Both the position numbers and the translations under genes were made by a program. Shown here piece after piece: positions 38,728 to 50,700 of a stretch of DNA of 64,000 nt (positions within the stretch are counted from its first letter, which is position 1; every line of letters starts with the position of its first letter). This DNA is from Agelas oroides (taxonomy: Eukaryota > Porifera > Demospongiae > Agelasida > Agelasidae): assembly GCA_949130485.1 (NCBI GenBank), contig OX422202.1, forward strand, positions 6,898,413 to 6,962,412, given 5' to 3'. The notes beneath the pieces are model-generated. The model was given only the letters and a program-made list of their open reading frames with translations. It was not told the origin of the DNA and searched no databases.

Positions 38728-41700
38728 TTGAAATGAGAAGGATTTCATTCCAAAGGGTGGGAGCTTTGTAGACTTGCGCCACGGATGACGAATGTTGACC
38801 CGGGTTGACATGGGATGAATCTCTGGAGAACAAAATACACACACTCTCAAAAAATGAACAAGTCACCATGCTCCCAGTGATGCAACTCACCAAGTTTCTT
38901 CACAGTGTGGTGAGTGGGCGGAGCCTCTCCAACCACGTGCTCCAGACAGCGATCAATCAGTTTTTTCAATACCTCAAACTTTGTTGGAGAGATGGTGGCA
39001 AGCATGCGAGGAGCACACGCTACCGTCAGAAAGTCCAGGCCAGTTGTCGCCCACCTGGGGAGTGTAGAGCAGGAGCAACAACGTATACATAACAGTCACT
39101 TTCCTTCCTCTCACTCCCTTCCCCCCTCTCCTCCCTCCCTCCTCCCTCCCTCCTCCCCTCCCTTCCCTCTCTCCTTCCCTCCCTCCCTCTCCCTCCCTCC
39201 CTCTCCCTTTTCCCTCCCTCTCCCTCCTCCCTCCCTCACTCTCCCTCACTCTCCCTCCTCCCTCCCTTCCGTCTCTCATCCCCCCTCCCTCTCCTCTCAC
39301 CTTGGGGTTGTCCCCCTCCCTCTGTCACACTTCTCATAGACAAATCTCATCCACAACTGAGCGTACTCCATCACAGCCTCACCAAGCTCTTGGTAGGCCA
39401 TGTCATCGCCCAGCAATCGGAATACCTCACGAACATACTGGTATGTGAATAGGGGAGGTGTGTGAGGGGGATGTGTGGATGGGGGAGGTGTGTGAGGGGG
39501 GTGTGTGGATGGGGGAGGTGTGTGAGGGAGGTGTGTGAGGGGGGAGGTGTGTGGAGGGAGGAGGTGTGTGAGGGGGCAGGTGTGTGGAGGGGGCAGGTGT
39601 GTGGAGGGAGGAGGTGTGTGGAGGGAGGAGGTGTGTGAGGGGGCAGGTGTGTGGAGGGAGGAGGTGTGTGGAGGGAGGAGGTAGGAGAAGGTGGTTACAT
39701 CACAGACACAATCTTGCAGGAAACCACACACAAGAAAGAAAATTGGAGAAACTGTTCGAGTGAAAATGTTTTGAGTAGTGGTCAAAATTTCATGTCCACA
39801 TAAATTTTCGAACAGACACTTCATCTACTGCTTCCATCATAAATGGCAGTCAAAGAGACTGAAACACACACATGCTTCTCCTCCCTCCCTAACACACACA
39901 TGCAAACTTTCCTCCCCCCTCCCTCCCGCACACCTCAAACCCCAGATTAAAGCAAGCATGCATGGTGCTCTGGTAGGGCTTGCTCAGGTCCTCTGTAGTG
40001 TCTTCCATGCTCAGATGTTCTGTGACCTGAGTTGCCGAGTACATCAGGTGCTTTGCAAGTTCACAAGCTGCCATCTGTGTGTGCGTGTGTGGGGGGGGGG
40101 AGTGAGGTGGAGAGAAAGGGAGGGGAAGGAAGCAGAAAGGGGGGAGTTGGAGTGAAAGAGGGAATCAAGTTATATGCATGTGTACACTTGCGTGCAATGC
40201 ACCTTCAAGTCTCCGATCCTGTCAGCGACATTCTCGTAGCTGGAGGTCTGCTCATTGGCCAGTTTGACAGCATTGCCGACTGCACTCAGGAAGGACTTGC
40301 GACACATACCAAGGTGAGCAGAACTGTTGACAATCATCTTCAGACTGTCAACCTGAAGGAAGAACGTAGCTGAGGGTCAGCATGCAATAAATTCAACATG
40401 AGCTACCAGGAAGGAGGAGGGGGAAGATGAGGAGAAGAGGAGGGAGGGGAAGGGGGAGAAGAAGGTGGAGGGGGAAGGAGGAGGAAGGTGGAGGGGGAAG
40501 GAGGGGGAAGGTGGAGGGGGAAGGGGAAGAGGAGGGAAGGAGGAGGGGAGAAAGAAGAGAAAGAGGGGGAGGAGGGGAGAAAGAGATGAGAAGGAAGAGA
40601 AGATGAGGAGAAGGAGGAGGGGAGGAGGAGGGGGGGGGGGAAAGGAGGAGGGGAGGAGGAGGGGGGGGAGGAGGGGGGGAGGGGAAGGAGGAGGGGGGAG
40701 GGGAAAGGAGGAGGGGGAGAAATGGATGACCTGTATCTCTGAGATGGCTATGGTGGTCTCAGCAGAAGCCTTGATTTGCACAGTCCTCCCATTCCATGCA
40801 GCCTGGGACTCGCTGACGTCCATGTTGACCAGCAACAGGTAGGAGTCATTGAGGTCAAAGTGACTATCTCCCCCAGAGTGAGCGAAACTGACACTTAGGA
40901 GCTGCTGGATCTCCCTGTGAGGGGGGAGGGGAAGTGGGGAGGGGAGGAGGGGGGGAGGGGGGGGAGGAGGGGAGAGATAATGTACGAGTACATTCTGTAC
41001 CGCAGAACTGTGTGTGTGTGTGTGTGTGTGTGTCGTGGAAGGAATGGAGTGGGAGGGGCTCACTCAGTGCTCTCAGCAGTCGACTCTGGGACAAACAGCA
41101 TTTTACCATGGTGGTTGGCCAGCAACACCTGGGTTGGAGGGAGAAAGGGGAGGGAGGGAGAGAGGGAGGAAGGGAAGGGAGGGAGAGAGGGAGGAAGGGA
41201 AGGGAGATATGGCGGCAAAATGGAAAGAAGAGAAGGAAAGGAAAGAAAAGGAGGAAGAAAGAGGAGGGAAAAACTAGGCCAGTTGCTGCAAAAGGAATGC
41301 CATATATATAAAGACGTCACAATTCACTCTGAGAAGGTCCACACCTGTACGTGGTCGGAGGACTGGAGCACTGAGAGGAGCTCAGAGGGTGACACTTGAA
41401 CAGAAAAGTCCGCCGCTATCTCCAAATCCTGGGGACAAATTACACATGTATAGTCCACTATATACTGCAATTTACCATAGTTTACGATGGTATACTGTGG
41501 TATACTGCAATTTACCATAGTCCACTATAGTTTACTGTGGTATACTGCAATTTACCATAGTTTACGATGGTATACTGTGGTATACTGCAATTTACCATAG
41601 TTTACAATGGTATACCAACCCACCTTCCTCAACATCTTTGCAAACCCGAGGGCCTTGGAGGCTCTCTCTCTGATCTCCACAAAGAGTTCCTTAAAACTGC

Positions 41701-44700
41701 GGCAGGAGTCTCCAATGGCTAGCCTGAGGGAGGGAATGTCAGTGAACTAAACTATACCACAGTACACTACAGTAAGTCCTCACCTCCTCATGTCACGGTT
41801 CTCTCCAGAGGTATGGAGGATGCGGCAACACTCGTCCATCCGAGTGTCAAGGTTGTCTCCCGTGGACTCTAGGAGGTGTGCCGCCATGTCACTGGTGGCA
41901 GAGGAGGGAGTAGGTGAGAGAGAACCTTCACTGACCCAGCACAAAATTCCCTCCCTCCTTCCTCCCCCCTACGGCACACCTTCTCCAATTCGACTTCCTC
42001 CTTCTCCCCTCTAGAGCTCACCAGAATCTTCAAGCCTCCTCCTCCCTCCCAGCCCCTTCCTACCTCCCTCCTAATTCCCTCCCCCTCTCTCACCAGAATC
42101 TCCTCCCTCCTTCCTCCCCCTCCCCTACCAGCTTCTGCCTCCCTCCTTCCACCTCCCTCCCCCTCTCTCACCAGAATCTCCTCCCAGCCTCCGCCTCTCC
42201 TCCACGGATGTGCGTACAGATCTCCTTCACGTGTTTCCACTCTTCCTCCAGGATATGGCCTGTGGACACTTGCACCCACCGCTGCAGGTAGCCAAAGTAC
42301 ACCTGTGGTGGTGCGTATGGTGTGCGTGTGGTGTGCATGTGTAAATATGAACATGTCCCAACCCCTCCACACTCTTCCCTCTCTCCTCCCCTCTCTCCTC
42401 CCCTCTCTCCTCCCCTCACCTCCAGCACACTCCTGAGGTCTTCCTCAAACGCTGCAATATCTCCCTCCACTTGCTCCAGCTTGGCGGGGTCACCATGGGT
42501 AATGACTTCAATCTTCTCATAGTAGAACTTTCTGACCTCAATGGCTTGCTGGAGTGCTTCACGACACTCACGCACTAACTGGAAGGAGGGAGGGAGGGGA
42601 GGCAGGTAGGGATGTTGTCTGATAGTAAATTGTGGTCACCCAGAGTGTTGTGTATTTGCCTAAGGTGAACAATGCCAGATCTCCAGGTGAACAAAGAACT
42701 TTTTTTTTTTTATGCAAGGGTCTCTTTCATTGGCGAAAAAAACTAAATTGAGATCCAGCCAGGATTTGAACCTGGGTCTTCTAAACACCAGTCACCTGCT
42801 CTGAACAACTAAGCCACTGGAGCTCTGGCAATCGAAGAAGCAATATAACCTCCATAGATACTGTTTGATTATTGGATCTCGAGGCTTGTGCTCTGTACTG
42901 TAAGTGCTCACTATACATAGCAAGGCAGGGCTGCAGCTCAACTTAGTATTTCTTTTTCCAGTGGAAGAAAGAACTTCACAAATAAGAAATTTGCAGGTTT
43001 GTATTCTCTTTCATCTCTTCCTATGCCTACATACCTCTTCCAACCCAACCTCCTTCCCCCACTCCTCCCCCCTCCCCTCCCCTCCCTCCCCCCTCCTTCC
43101 CCCTCACCTGCTTCACACTGTGCAGGGAGGGCTGCTGAGGTGCCCTCATCTCCAACTGTAGTCTCAGGCACTCCTGTATCACATCCAGGGGAACATGCAC
43201 CAGGCGAATGTACTGCTCTGTAAACAGTGGGAGGTTCAGCTGCTCAAACTCTTGGATCCAGTTCTGCGCCCCAACACTCGTTGAGCGGTCAAAATAGGCA
43301 GCCGGTACTCTGCGGTGGTACTGCCCTGCAGAGGGATCACTAGTAATTACAATATATGTGAATGATGGAAGGGCCTGGGAGCAAGGTATCTTACACATGA
43401 ACAAGAACTAGCAGCAGCCACACACACAGCAGCCACCTCTGGTCAGCTAGCTACCCCACTCCTGGCTGCTCATGCTACGAACCTATCAAGGCGGGAGAAA
43501 GAAAGGGCAGTAAGGGTCTCCTCTCCTCCTCCATCCCCTCAGACACATCGTCATCCTGGACCTGCTCCGAGGGTGGAGAGAGTGCAAACTGGGACAACCT
43601 CAACTCAGGCTCGATAAACTCCTTCAGGATCTTCATCAGTCTTGTGAGACCCTTGATCTTGAGTCCCCGGTCCACAAATGATCGGTACGGTCCCCAGTTT
43701 TCATCAAGAGCTGCTTGATAGTTGCTGAAGAAGCGTTGCAGAGTGGCAGAGGAATTGGTCGAACTGTAGGTGCGTGAGACAGAGGTAGACTGAAGGCGTA
43801 GGAGAGATCGGCTGGTGAGAGATTGCTGGAGATCGTCTTGTTCAGGTGAGCCCACACTGAACTGGGCTTTGAGCCTCGGACTCTTCGGACTATTAGGGAT
43901 GTTGATTGATACATCAGTCTCGAAGGAAGGTGCAGCCATTCCAAGTCGGCTACTACCTGCTCTGAGACGGCCGGCCTCGTAACACACCCCTGGACATGTC
44001 ACCACACTCCCGATCCACTTTGACAATGAGCACAGCTTGCTAGTGAGCCCTACCGTCACCTTTACCCAGAGTGTCAGAGCCTCGACACGACGCTTGAACA
44101 TCTGAGTGCGATACTTCTGATGTTCTTCACCCATCCTCTTGCGATTTGGGTAGAGCGCTTCAACTGCTTCAAGATTGGTGAGTAGCTCGTTCACTTTCGC
44201 GAGTGCTACAATCTGTAGCTGGGAAAGAAATTGTTCCTGGGTACACTGGCATGCGGATGAGGTAGATTCGCTGCCAGACTTTGAGTCGACTGAATCTTGC
44301 TGGGTGTAAGCCTCAGAAGACGGCTTCTTCTCCCCGCCACCTGTCACATCATCAGATTGGAAAGAGGGAGGAAGGGAGCTCGCCACTGCTGGAGTTCCGA
44401 TAGGCTCATAGCTATCCCTGTCCGAGGCCGCAAAGAGTGCTGGATTCAAGCTTCTCTGTGGATCAATTGAGTACGGTAACTCAAAGTTGATGATCCTAGT
44501 GACAGCTTGGTCCACCTGCTCTGACTGGTAGAACAGCCACTCCTTGTGAGCGTCTGAGGTGCGGTCTCGCAGGTACGCCTGGAGTTCCAGCCAGATCTGC
44601 TCCCACATGGGGCCATATGGGTTCTCCAGTGCCAGGTTCTCTGAGTGAAGGCGGGCAACATGGGGTATACCAGGTGTGCTGATGTCGATGCGGCTCCTAG

Positions 44701-45820
44701 ATGTGATACCAGAGTATTTGAGAGCTTTCAGAAAGTGTCGGTAAAACTGTTTTCTCTCCGGAGGGCAGTAGATGTTTTGGCGTTCCTCTGAGCCCCCGAG
44801 TGACCCAAGGAGGTGTGCATCAGACTGCGCCCTGCGAACCCTCGTTCGTGTCACGCTGCTGCTTGAAAGAGACTGGAAATGACTAGCCTGTAAGCTTGAG
44901 GTGAGGAAAGAGCTTTCATCAGTAGCAATCAGGGCTGTCATGCGTCGATCGCCACCTGAGAAATCGGGCATATCCACCGGTCCAGTGATCCGGATAGCAT
45001 CAGCAGAGGACACTGAAGGTAGTCGCTCATTCTGCTTTACCTTCTCGTCACGGTCCTTCTTTCGTTTCTTGGTATCCATCTTCCTCTTCCTCCTCGAGGT
45101 CTTGGACCCATCCTCTCCCTGCGGCGAGAGGTGGTCACTCCCACCTCCCCCACTGCCCCTCCGCTTGGTTTGGTTCACCTCATGAATAGTGTGCCTCCGA
45201 TATCGTGATTGTTCCTCCTCTCCTCCTCCTCCTCCCTCTCCTCCTCCCCCTCCTCCTTCCTCTACTGACCACTGTGGTGAAATATAACCCATTGATAGTG
45301 TTTGTCTCCTTAGCTCTGGTTTCTCCTTTCCCCCTGATTTCGGTCGTTGTACCGGCCCACACACCAGCTTCTTTGTAGATGACTTGTGTTTGTGTCCTTT
45401 CTTAGCCATCTTCATGTAACGTCCATACATGGGCGGGGTAGTTCCCGGGAGACCAAGAGAGTAGTCTGAATCTTCACTCTCTTGAAAGGTGACTGTAATT
45501 TGTGGTACGGAGGAGAGAAAGAAATCAGAGGGAAGAAGGAAGGGAAGGGAAATAGGGAAGTGAGGAAGAAGAGAGGAAGGGAACAGGTCATGCATGTATG
45601 CATAATAGTTGCTTGAACAATAAGCAAAACTTTAATTAGTACTACATATTATCCAAGGTGTACCTCGGCCACCGGGACTAGGAGAGAGCCCCTCCCATTT
45701 CCTCTCCCTTGCACCTCCTTCTCCCTTCTCCCCTATTTCTGTGCTCAGTTCAAAGATCTCCTCTTCCCTCCCATTGTCATGGCAACCATTGTCCTCATCA
45801 GAACCTTCTTCACTGCTCAT
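34465..45820 (-). CDS. MAP3K4: MAP kinase kinase kinase 4 (26 exons, 1792 aa)
   Basis: Exons in order: 45820-45664, 45492-43483, 43325-43108, 42578-42420, 42302-42172, 41891-41784, 41723-41624, 41428-41345, 41128-41064, 40914-40731, 40352-40203, 40074-39934, 39437-39301, 39054-38891, 38822-38728, 38327-38170, 37911-37712, 37532-37339, 36990-36855, 36745-36675, 36563-36447, 36242-36083, 35477-35355, 35093-34996, 34837-34655, 34500-34465. Every junction has GT/AG and keeps frame. Exon 1 is acidic and exon 2 (670 codons) a basic/Ser-rich N-terminus. Middle exons form the conserved MEKK4 helical region (YEKCDRGRGTTP, WATTGLDFLTVA). The C-terminal kinase has GEGRFGKVYEC, AVKQ, HRDIKGANIF, DFGLSVQL, GTVPYMPPEV, DIWSVGC and LLDHPFVK. 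It would activate MKK3/4/6-type kinases in stress signalling (family knowledge). Human MAP3K4 is about 1600 aa. Exon 15 is the least certain. Confidence 0.9.
35256..35320. repeat. Small foldback in a MAP3K4 intron
   Basis: TAGTCTATCAAGCTAGACC and its inverted copy around CTCACCCTACAG. The tip bases TAGTCT resemble the TAGTCTCG family. Confidence 0.55.
35501..35941. mobile_element. 441-bp pogo/Tigger-like MITE, full length
   Basis: CAGTGGAACCCC...GGGGTTCCACTG flanked by TA (35499-35500, 35942-35943), inside the intron between MAP3K4 exons 22 and 23. It contains repeated ATGGACA/GGACACCC units. A partial copy starts this window (1-275). Confidence 0.85.
36247..36415. repeat. GGGAGGA purine tract, MAP3K4 intron 21
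   Basis: It fills nearly the whole intron before exon 22. On the coding strand it is a long pyrimidine run leading to the acceptor. Confidence 0.7.
37040..37338. repeat. CCCT/CCTT tract directly after the exon 18 donor
   Basis: On the coding strand this is about 290 bp of GGGA/GGAA units starting within a few bases of the donor GTGAGGAAG. The other end of the same intron (36995-37015) carries the complementary pyrimidine run. Confidence 0.7.
37543..37606. repeat. (GT)n microsatellite
   Basis: About 30 GT units next to the exon 18 acceptor (CA on the coding strand). A (CA) run at 38700-38727 abuts the exon 15 donor. Confidence 0.8.
37915..38110. repeat. GGGAGGA tract next to the exon 17 acceptor
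   Basis: A purine-only run on the plus strand, so pyrimidine on the coding strand, ending at the CACCAG acceptor of MAP3K4 exon 17. Confidence 0.65.
39100..39298. repeat. CCCTCC tract directly after the exon 13 donor
   Basis: On the coding strand a purine tract starting at the donor GTGAGAGGAG and filling the intron between exons 13 and 14. Confidence 0.65.
39455..39690. repeat. GGAGGTGTGTG minisatellite, MAP3K4 intron 12
   Basis: About 20 units of an 11-13-base motif (GTGTGTGGAGGGAGGAG-type). It gives a long Pro/Thr/His open frame on the minus strand, which is an artefact. Confidence 0.7.
40420..40715. repeat. GGAGGGGGAA purine tract, MAP3K4 intron 10
   Basis: About 300 bp of nearly pure purine on the plus strand, all pyrimidine on the coding strand. 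A shorter tract (40918-40978) and (GT)n (41010-41033) lie in intron 9. Confidence 0.65.
41441..41612. repeat. TTTACCATAG tandem repeat, MAP3K4 intron 7
   Basis: Units such as GTATACTGCAATTTACCATA and GTTTACGATGGTATACTGTG repeat about three times with a period near 55-60 bp. The units contain small inverted motifs (GTATAC). Confidence 0.7.
42005..42176. repeat. Triplicated donor region of MAP3K4 exon 5
   Basis: CTCACCAGAATC (coding strand GATTCTG|GTGAG) occurs at about 42018, 42091 and 42168, separated by CCCTCC tracts. The exon 5 end and donor have been copied twice into the following intron. Confidence 0.65.
42700..42830 (-). mobile_element. tRNA-derived SINE in MAP3K4 intron 3
   Basis: On the minus strand: an A box-like TGGCTTAGTTGTTCAGAGC, B box GGTTCAAATCC, then a short body with TTTTTTTCGCCAATGAAAG and an A-tail (T run 42700-42711 on the plus strand). 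The head resembles a tRNA but lacks proper folding around the anticodon, so it is a SINE and not a tRNA gene. Confidence 0.7.
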
Positions 45821-46393
45821 GGTGAAGCTGTGGGGGGAGGGAGGGGGGAGGAGGGGAGGGAGGGAGGAAGGAAGGGAGGGAGGGAGGAAGGAAGGGAGGG
45901 AGGGAGGAAGGAAGGGAGGGAGGGAGGAAGGAAGGGAGGGAGGGAGGGAGGGAGGGAGAGAGAAGAGGTCATGATAACAAAAGATTTGAGTCATGAGAGT
46001 TCCTGGAAGTATGTCTGCAATTGGTATGATCTGCTCAAAATTTCTACACATAAAAAAACTAGCAACAGATCTTAGGAGTGCGTGTGTGTGATGTTGAACT
46101 GCTCCGTTACAGAACAAAACAGCAATGATCAACCGTTGTTCTAATTGGTGCACATTCCGTTGCAGTTTCCTCAAACACTGCAACTTGCTATCGCTTTGCT
46201 ACGGATCATAACGCTTTTATCTTCCACACTGACACTGCATGAAGCGTTACAAGACGACTTACATTGCGAGTGAGCAGAATTAATGACCTCAGCAGCAGAC
46301 AGCTACACCAAGATTGCAAGAACCGGACAAATCCGGATCATGGGCGTACTGTGGGCGCGGCAACAGTTCAAAGTTCACTAATTGCTGCACACG
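45821..46393. promoter_or_regulatory. Shared 573-bp region between MAP3K4 and SORD starts
   Basis: The start codons of two divergently read genes are 573 bp apart, so this must contain both promoters and 5' UTRs. The MAP3K4 side (45832-45965) is a GGGAGGGAGGAAG purine minisatellite. The rest (45966-46393) is unique sequence with no clear TATA box. Bidirectional control is likely (inference). Confidence 0.6.
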
Positions 46394-47756
46394 ATGGCTG
46401 CAGAAGAGAGGAACCTCTGTGCGGTACTGAAGGCTGTGGGAGACCTGCAGCTGGTGAGGAGCAGGAGGGCTGGCTCTTAGGCCTAAATTATCTCTGCTGC
46501 AAGTACTGTAGTCCTCAGAAGCCAGGCATCTTCTTGTACCTGCAGAGGTCTGGCTTCTGGGTGTACAAACTGAGCATGATGTACACTCTGCAAGTGGCGT
46601 ACCCTTCCTGTGCCATATTCCAGTGTACATGTTCCATGGTGCTACCTTATGACTTAGTCCGTACTCTGGGAGGGCTGTTTTGTAGGCCTGTAACTTCTCC
46701 CTACTAAACAGTCTCTGCATACACTGTATCTCTAGACCCTAACCCTTCACTGTAGCCTGTATGATCAAGTCTGCCAGCTCCTTGTACTTGCCAAGGTCTG
46801 GCTTCTGATGTGCAACTACTTTGCCATGCTACGCCATGGTCTGCAATTTTTTCAATCCTTACATGATGTGTATCCTTCCACAGGAGGAGCGGGCCATTCC
46901 CCATCCTGGGAAGGGAGGTGAGAACTGAGCTGTGAGTCGAGCAGTCTGCATGTTACCATCCCTCCTCGCCTTCCCTCTCCTCCCTTCTCCCTCCCTCTCC
47001 CTCTCTTCCTCCCACTCTCCTCTCCCCTCTCCCTTCTCCCCTCTCCTCTCCCTCTCCCCTTTCCCTCCGCCCTCTCCTCCCACCCACACATTCAGAGGTG
47101 CTAATAGCGATGCGCTCAGTGGGGATCTGCGGCTCCGACGTGCACTATTGGGTGTCTGGTCGTATCGGAGACTTCATTGTCAAGGCTCCGATGGTGATGG
47201 GCCACGAGGCATCTGGGAGGGTGGTGGCCGTGGGGGACGGAATGACACACCTCCAAGTTGGTGAGATAACTAGCAAGCATGAGCAAAGATAGGAAGTATA
47301 GGAACGTACATGTATGTGTAGTGTGTATAGGAAGTAGTGTATGCCAGCCTCATTCCCAGACCTCTCCCATTTTCTGTTCTTTGGTTTGTGTTCAGTACAA
47401 TACATAAAAGTGGAAGAGCAGTGAAAAATGGGATGCCAAACAATGCCCAGAGAGAGTAGTATGCTAAATACTACACATGTGTGGTGTTGTTTCTCTCCTC
47501 AGGTGACCGTGTGGCTATTGAGCCAGGTGTCCCATGTCGCATGTGCTCATTCTGCAAGGAGGGGCGGTACAACCTCTGTCATGACATGAGGTTTTGTGCC
47601 ACGCCCCCAGTTGATGGGTCCCTGGCAAGATACTACACACATGCTGCTGACTTCTGTTACAAGTGAGAGAGGGAGGGAGGGAGGGAGGGAGGGAGGGAGG
47701 GAGGGAGGGAGGGAGGGAGGGAGGGAGGGAGGGAGGGAGGGAGGGAGGGAGGGAGG

Positions 47757-47793
<37 letters not shown>

Positions 47794-50700
47794 AGGGTGG
47801 GAGGGAGGGAGGGAGGGTGGGAGGGAGTGAGGAGGGGAGGAGGGAGGGAGGGAGGGAGGGAGGGAGGGAGGGAGGGAGGGAGGGAGGTGATGTGTGTGTG
47901 TGTGTGTGTGTGAATGGAAACGTGGATAAGAATGTAAATGTGTGTAGGAGGGGGTGGAGAATGTGTTACCCTCATTCTCAGGCGCTCTCACCAAAGAGAT
48001 TGGTTGGATCGTATCTACAGCATTTGATATGTGCTCATTGTGTTTGTAAAGCAATCATTCATTACACCACACATGATCACAAGCTAAAACTAAGATGTGA
48101 ACAGCTGTTTAAAGTGTTACATCCAGGTTACCACTACAATTCAATTGTTCATGGTTCTTTACAGAAATGTATGTGAGATTAAAATGGGAGGGAGACATAA
48201 TATTGTACAACAATGTATGTGTGTGTGTATAGGCTGCCGGATCATGTCTCATTTGATGAGGGTGCACTCCTGGAGCCTTTGAGTGTGGGGGTGCATGCGT
48301 GCCAGCGTGCAGGAGTGAAGCTGGGGAGCAAGGTGCTGGTGTGTGGGGCAGGTGAGGATGAGGGAGGGTGGGAGGGAGTAGGGGAGTGAGAGAGAAGAGG
48401 AAGATACGATTTCTTAGCGCCTCATTTACTGTTCATTCCAAACTTCATGTTGGTCACAGAGCAATCTTCCAGTGACTCTCGTATCAGCACCCCCTCTACT
48501 TCTTTGCACAATGTGCGATCAGGTGTAGTCCCCAGAGCAAATACTGCCACATAATCTGACAGATCTTCTCCTCTCTGGTGTGCGAACTGGCTGATTAATG
48601 CAAGGTTGTAATGAATGATCATATCTTCACCTCTTGCATGCTGCTTCATCCTTGTCTTCAGGGGTTGTGTAGTCATTCCTATGTACCCCTGGTTGGCTGC
48701 TTCAGGGTAGACAGTCGGGTCCTTGACCACAATGTAGTAGACCCAGTTGGACTTTTTAGCTGGATCAGTTACATCATGACACAGGCGATACTTTTCACTT
48801 TTAATTATTTTCTTAACTCGTTTGAAGTGTTTGCTTTTAGCAATTTCAAGTGGAATTGATTTTTGAAAAGAAACCTCACCCCTTGTTGTAATATGTGGAA
48901 TGTAGATTGGAGGAATATCAGACTTTGGCTTGTCATTGTCTTTGAAACGTTTGGAAAGAGCTTCCTTGCGATCACCATATGAACTGACCACTGGTTCATG
49001 CAGTGGCCAAATTGAGATTCGTGTGAATTTTTGGAGGGTTTCCTCTCCATGTGCACCTATGTACAAGTGAGCTGCCTGAATGCACCCAGCCCTAGGATGA
49101 ACTGCCTCCTGATGTAGCCGCCTCAGTAGATCACAGATTTGTGTGAGAGTTTGCAGTGTGTCTTTAGATGGAAGTAGTTGACCTTTGTACCAGTCAGGTG
49201 CATACCAGTGAGCTGCCTGAATGCACATACCCTCAGGGTCCAATGCTTCCTCAGTTATTCTCCGCAGTAGTTTACGACACTGACGTGGCTCAAGTTCAAA
49301 GTACTTCTTCGCGTTGTTGTAGAAAGTGCGCAGAATGTTGAAGTTGAGGATGAGCCCTTGCTGGCGGAAAATATCCTGTCCATAGACCTGCCGTTTGTAT
49401 TTTCGGAGAGATAGTGACCTCAGGTGGCATTGTAACTTGGATAATCGCTCTAACCTTCTAGTGAACTTCTTTTGAACTGTGATGGAGAAATTCTGATTAG
49501 AATATTTCCCTTACAGCAAGTGGCACAAAATACTTACCTCTGCCAGTCAGTCGGTGCTTCTGTAAAAAGTTGCAAGTTGGATTGACTTCTATTGCCAAAT
49601 CAACCTCCTCCTCTTCACTGCTAGCCTCTTCATCTGTAGTTAAAATAGTCAGATATCACACAGGGTATAGTAACTTCATGGTTTCTGCTCAGCTTACCTT
49701 CATCCTCAATCTCATCCTCACTGTCACCCTCACTCTCATTCTGACTGTCACCCTCACTCTCATCTTCACTGTCACCTTCACTCTCATCTTCACTGTCACC
49801 TTCACTCTCATCTTCACTGCCAATGCTCTGGATGCACTCTTCCACCTTCAACCGGAGACGCTTCCTCCACTTCTCTTCCTGCTCCCTGAACCTCTTCTCT
49901 CCCAGGAACTGTCTCATGGTGTAGATCAAGTCCCTCACACAACTGAAGTTCACAACCGGACACTCCTCCATGATATCACACACCTTGATGACATTCGCCG
50001 AGTTCACACTACCTTTCCACTGGAGAAGCTCTTCATGTTGTTCGAGGTAGTCCCAGAACTTGTGGTAGGCAGCCACATACTCTTCCCACTGCCCCTTGGT
50101 AGCCATGTCTGGTGTAGCCATGTCTAGTGGAGCTTCTGATCTATTAGCTCGGTGGTCACTAGTCTTCTAGCTATTACTGTATGTAACTTAGCTGTATTAC
50201 ACAAGTTCTTGACAGTACAGCTGCAGTGCCTTCTTGGTTGTTGTCTCTGAACTTTAGCCGAGCTAGCTACGTACATGTCATATGCAATTGGAGGAATGTA
50301 CATATTTACTGAGGAATGTCAGCTCATAGTTGTGTGCGCGTGGTACTTGCGTGCTGGAAGATTCTGTAATTACCTTGGTAATAAGATTTGCATGCTTGGT
50401 TACATTCACTTGACTACTCCCCCTCCTCCTCCTCTTGGTCTACCCAGACAACTAGTCAGGCTTAAACTAGTGATCATTGTTTCTCTGTGATTTTGAATGT
50501 GGATTGCCTTGGCCCTCTGTTATATCTCTTGTTGGGACTCTTCATTGGTTTTACCCCATGTGTGGAAGATGCTATTATTATAAAATGTAGCGGTAGAATA
50601 AGATGCATGCGTACATCAACCAAAAGACTGATTCAATTTAGTGAGAACAGCCGCTATCAGTAATCTTTTTGTTGCCAACTAACTTTTTACTCCATTTTCC

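Noticed and set aside
36188-41320. Many Arg/Gly/Glu- or Pro/Ser-rich frames over purine and pyrimidine tracts
   Set aside because: Low-complexity intronic repeats without stops; they are interrupted by proven splice sites of MAP3K4.
42700-42830. Possible functional tRNA gene
   Set aside because: The A and B boxes are good, but the rest does not fold as a tRNA and it continues into an A-tailed body, so it is a SINE.
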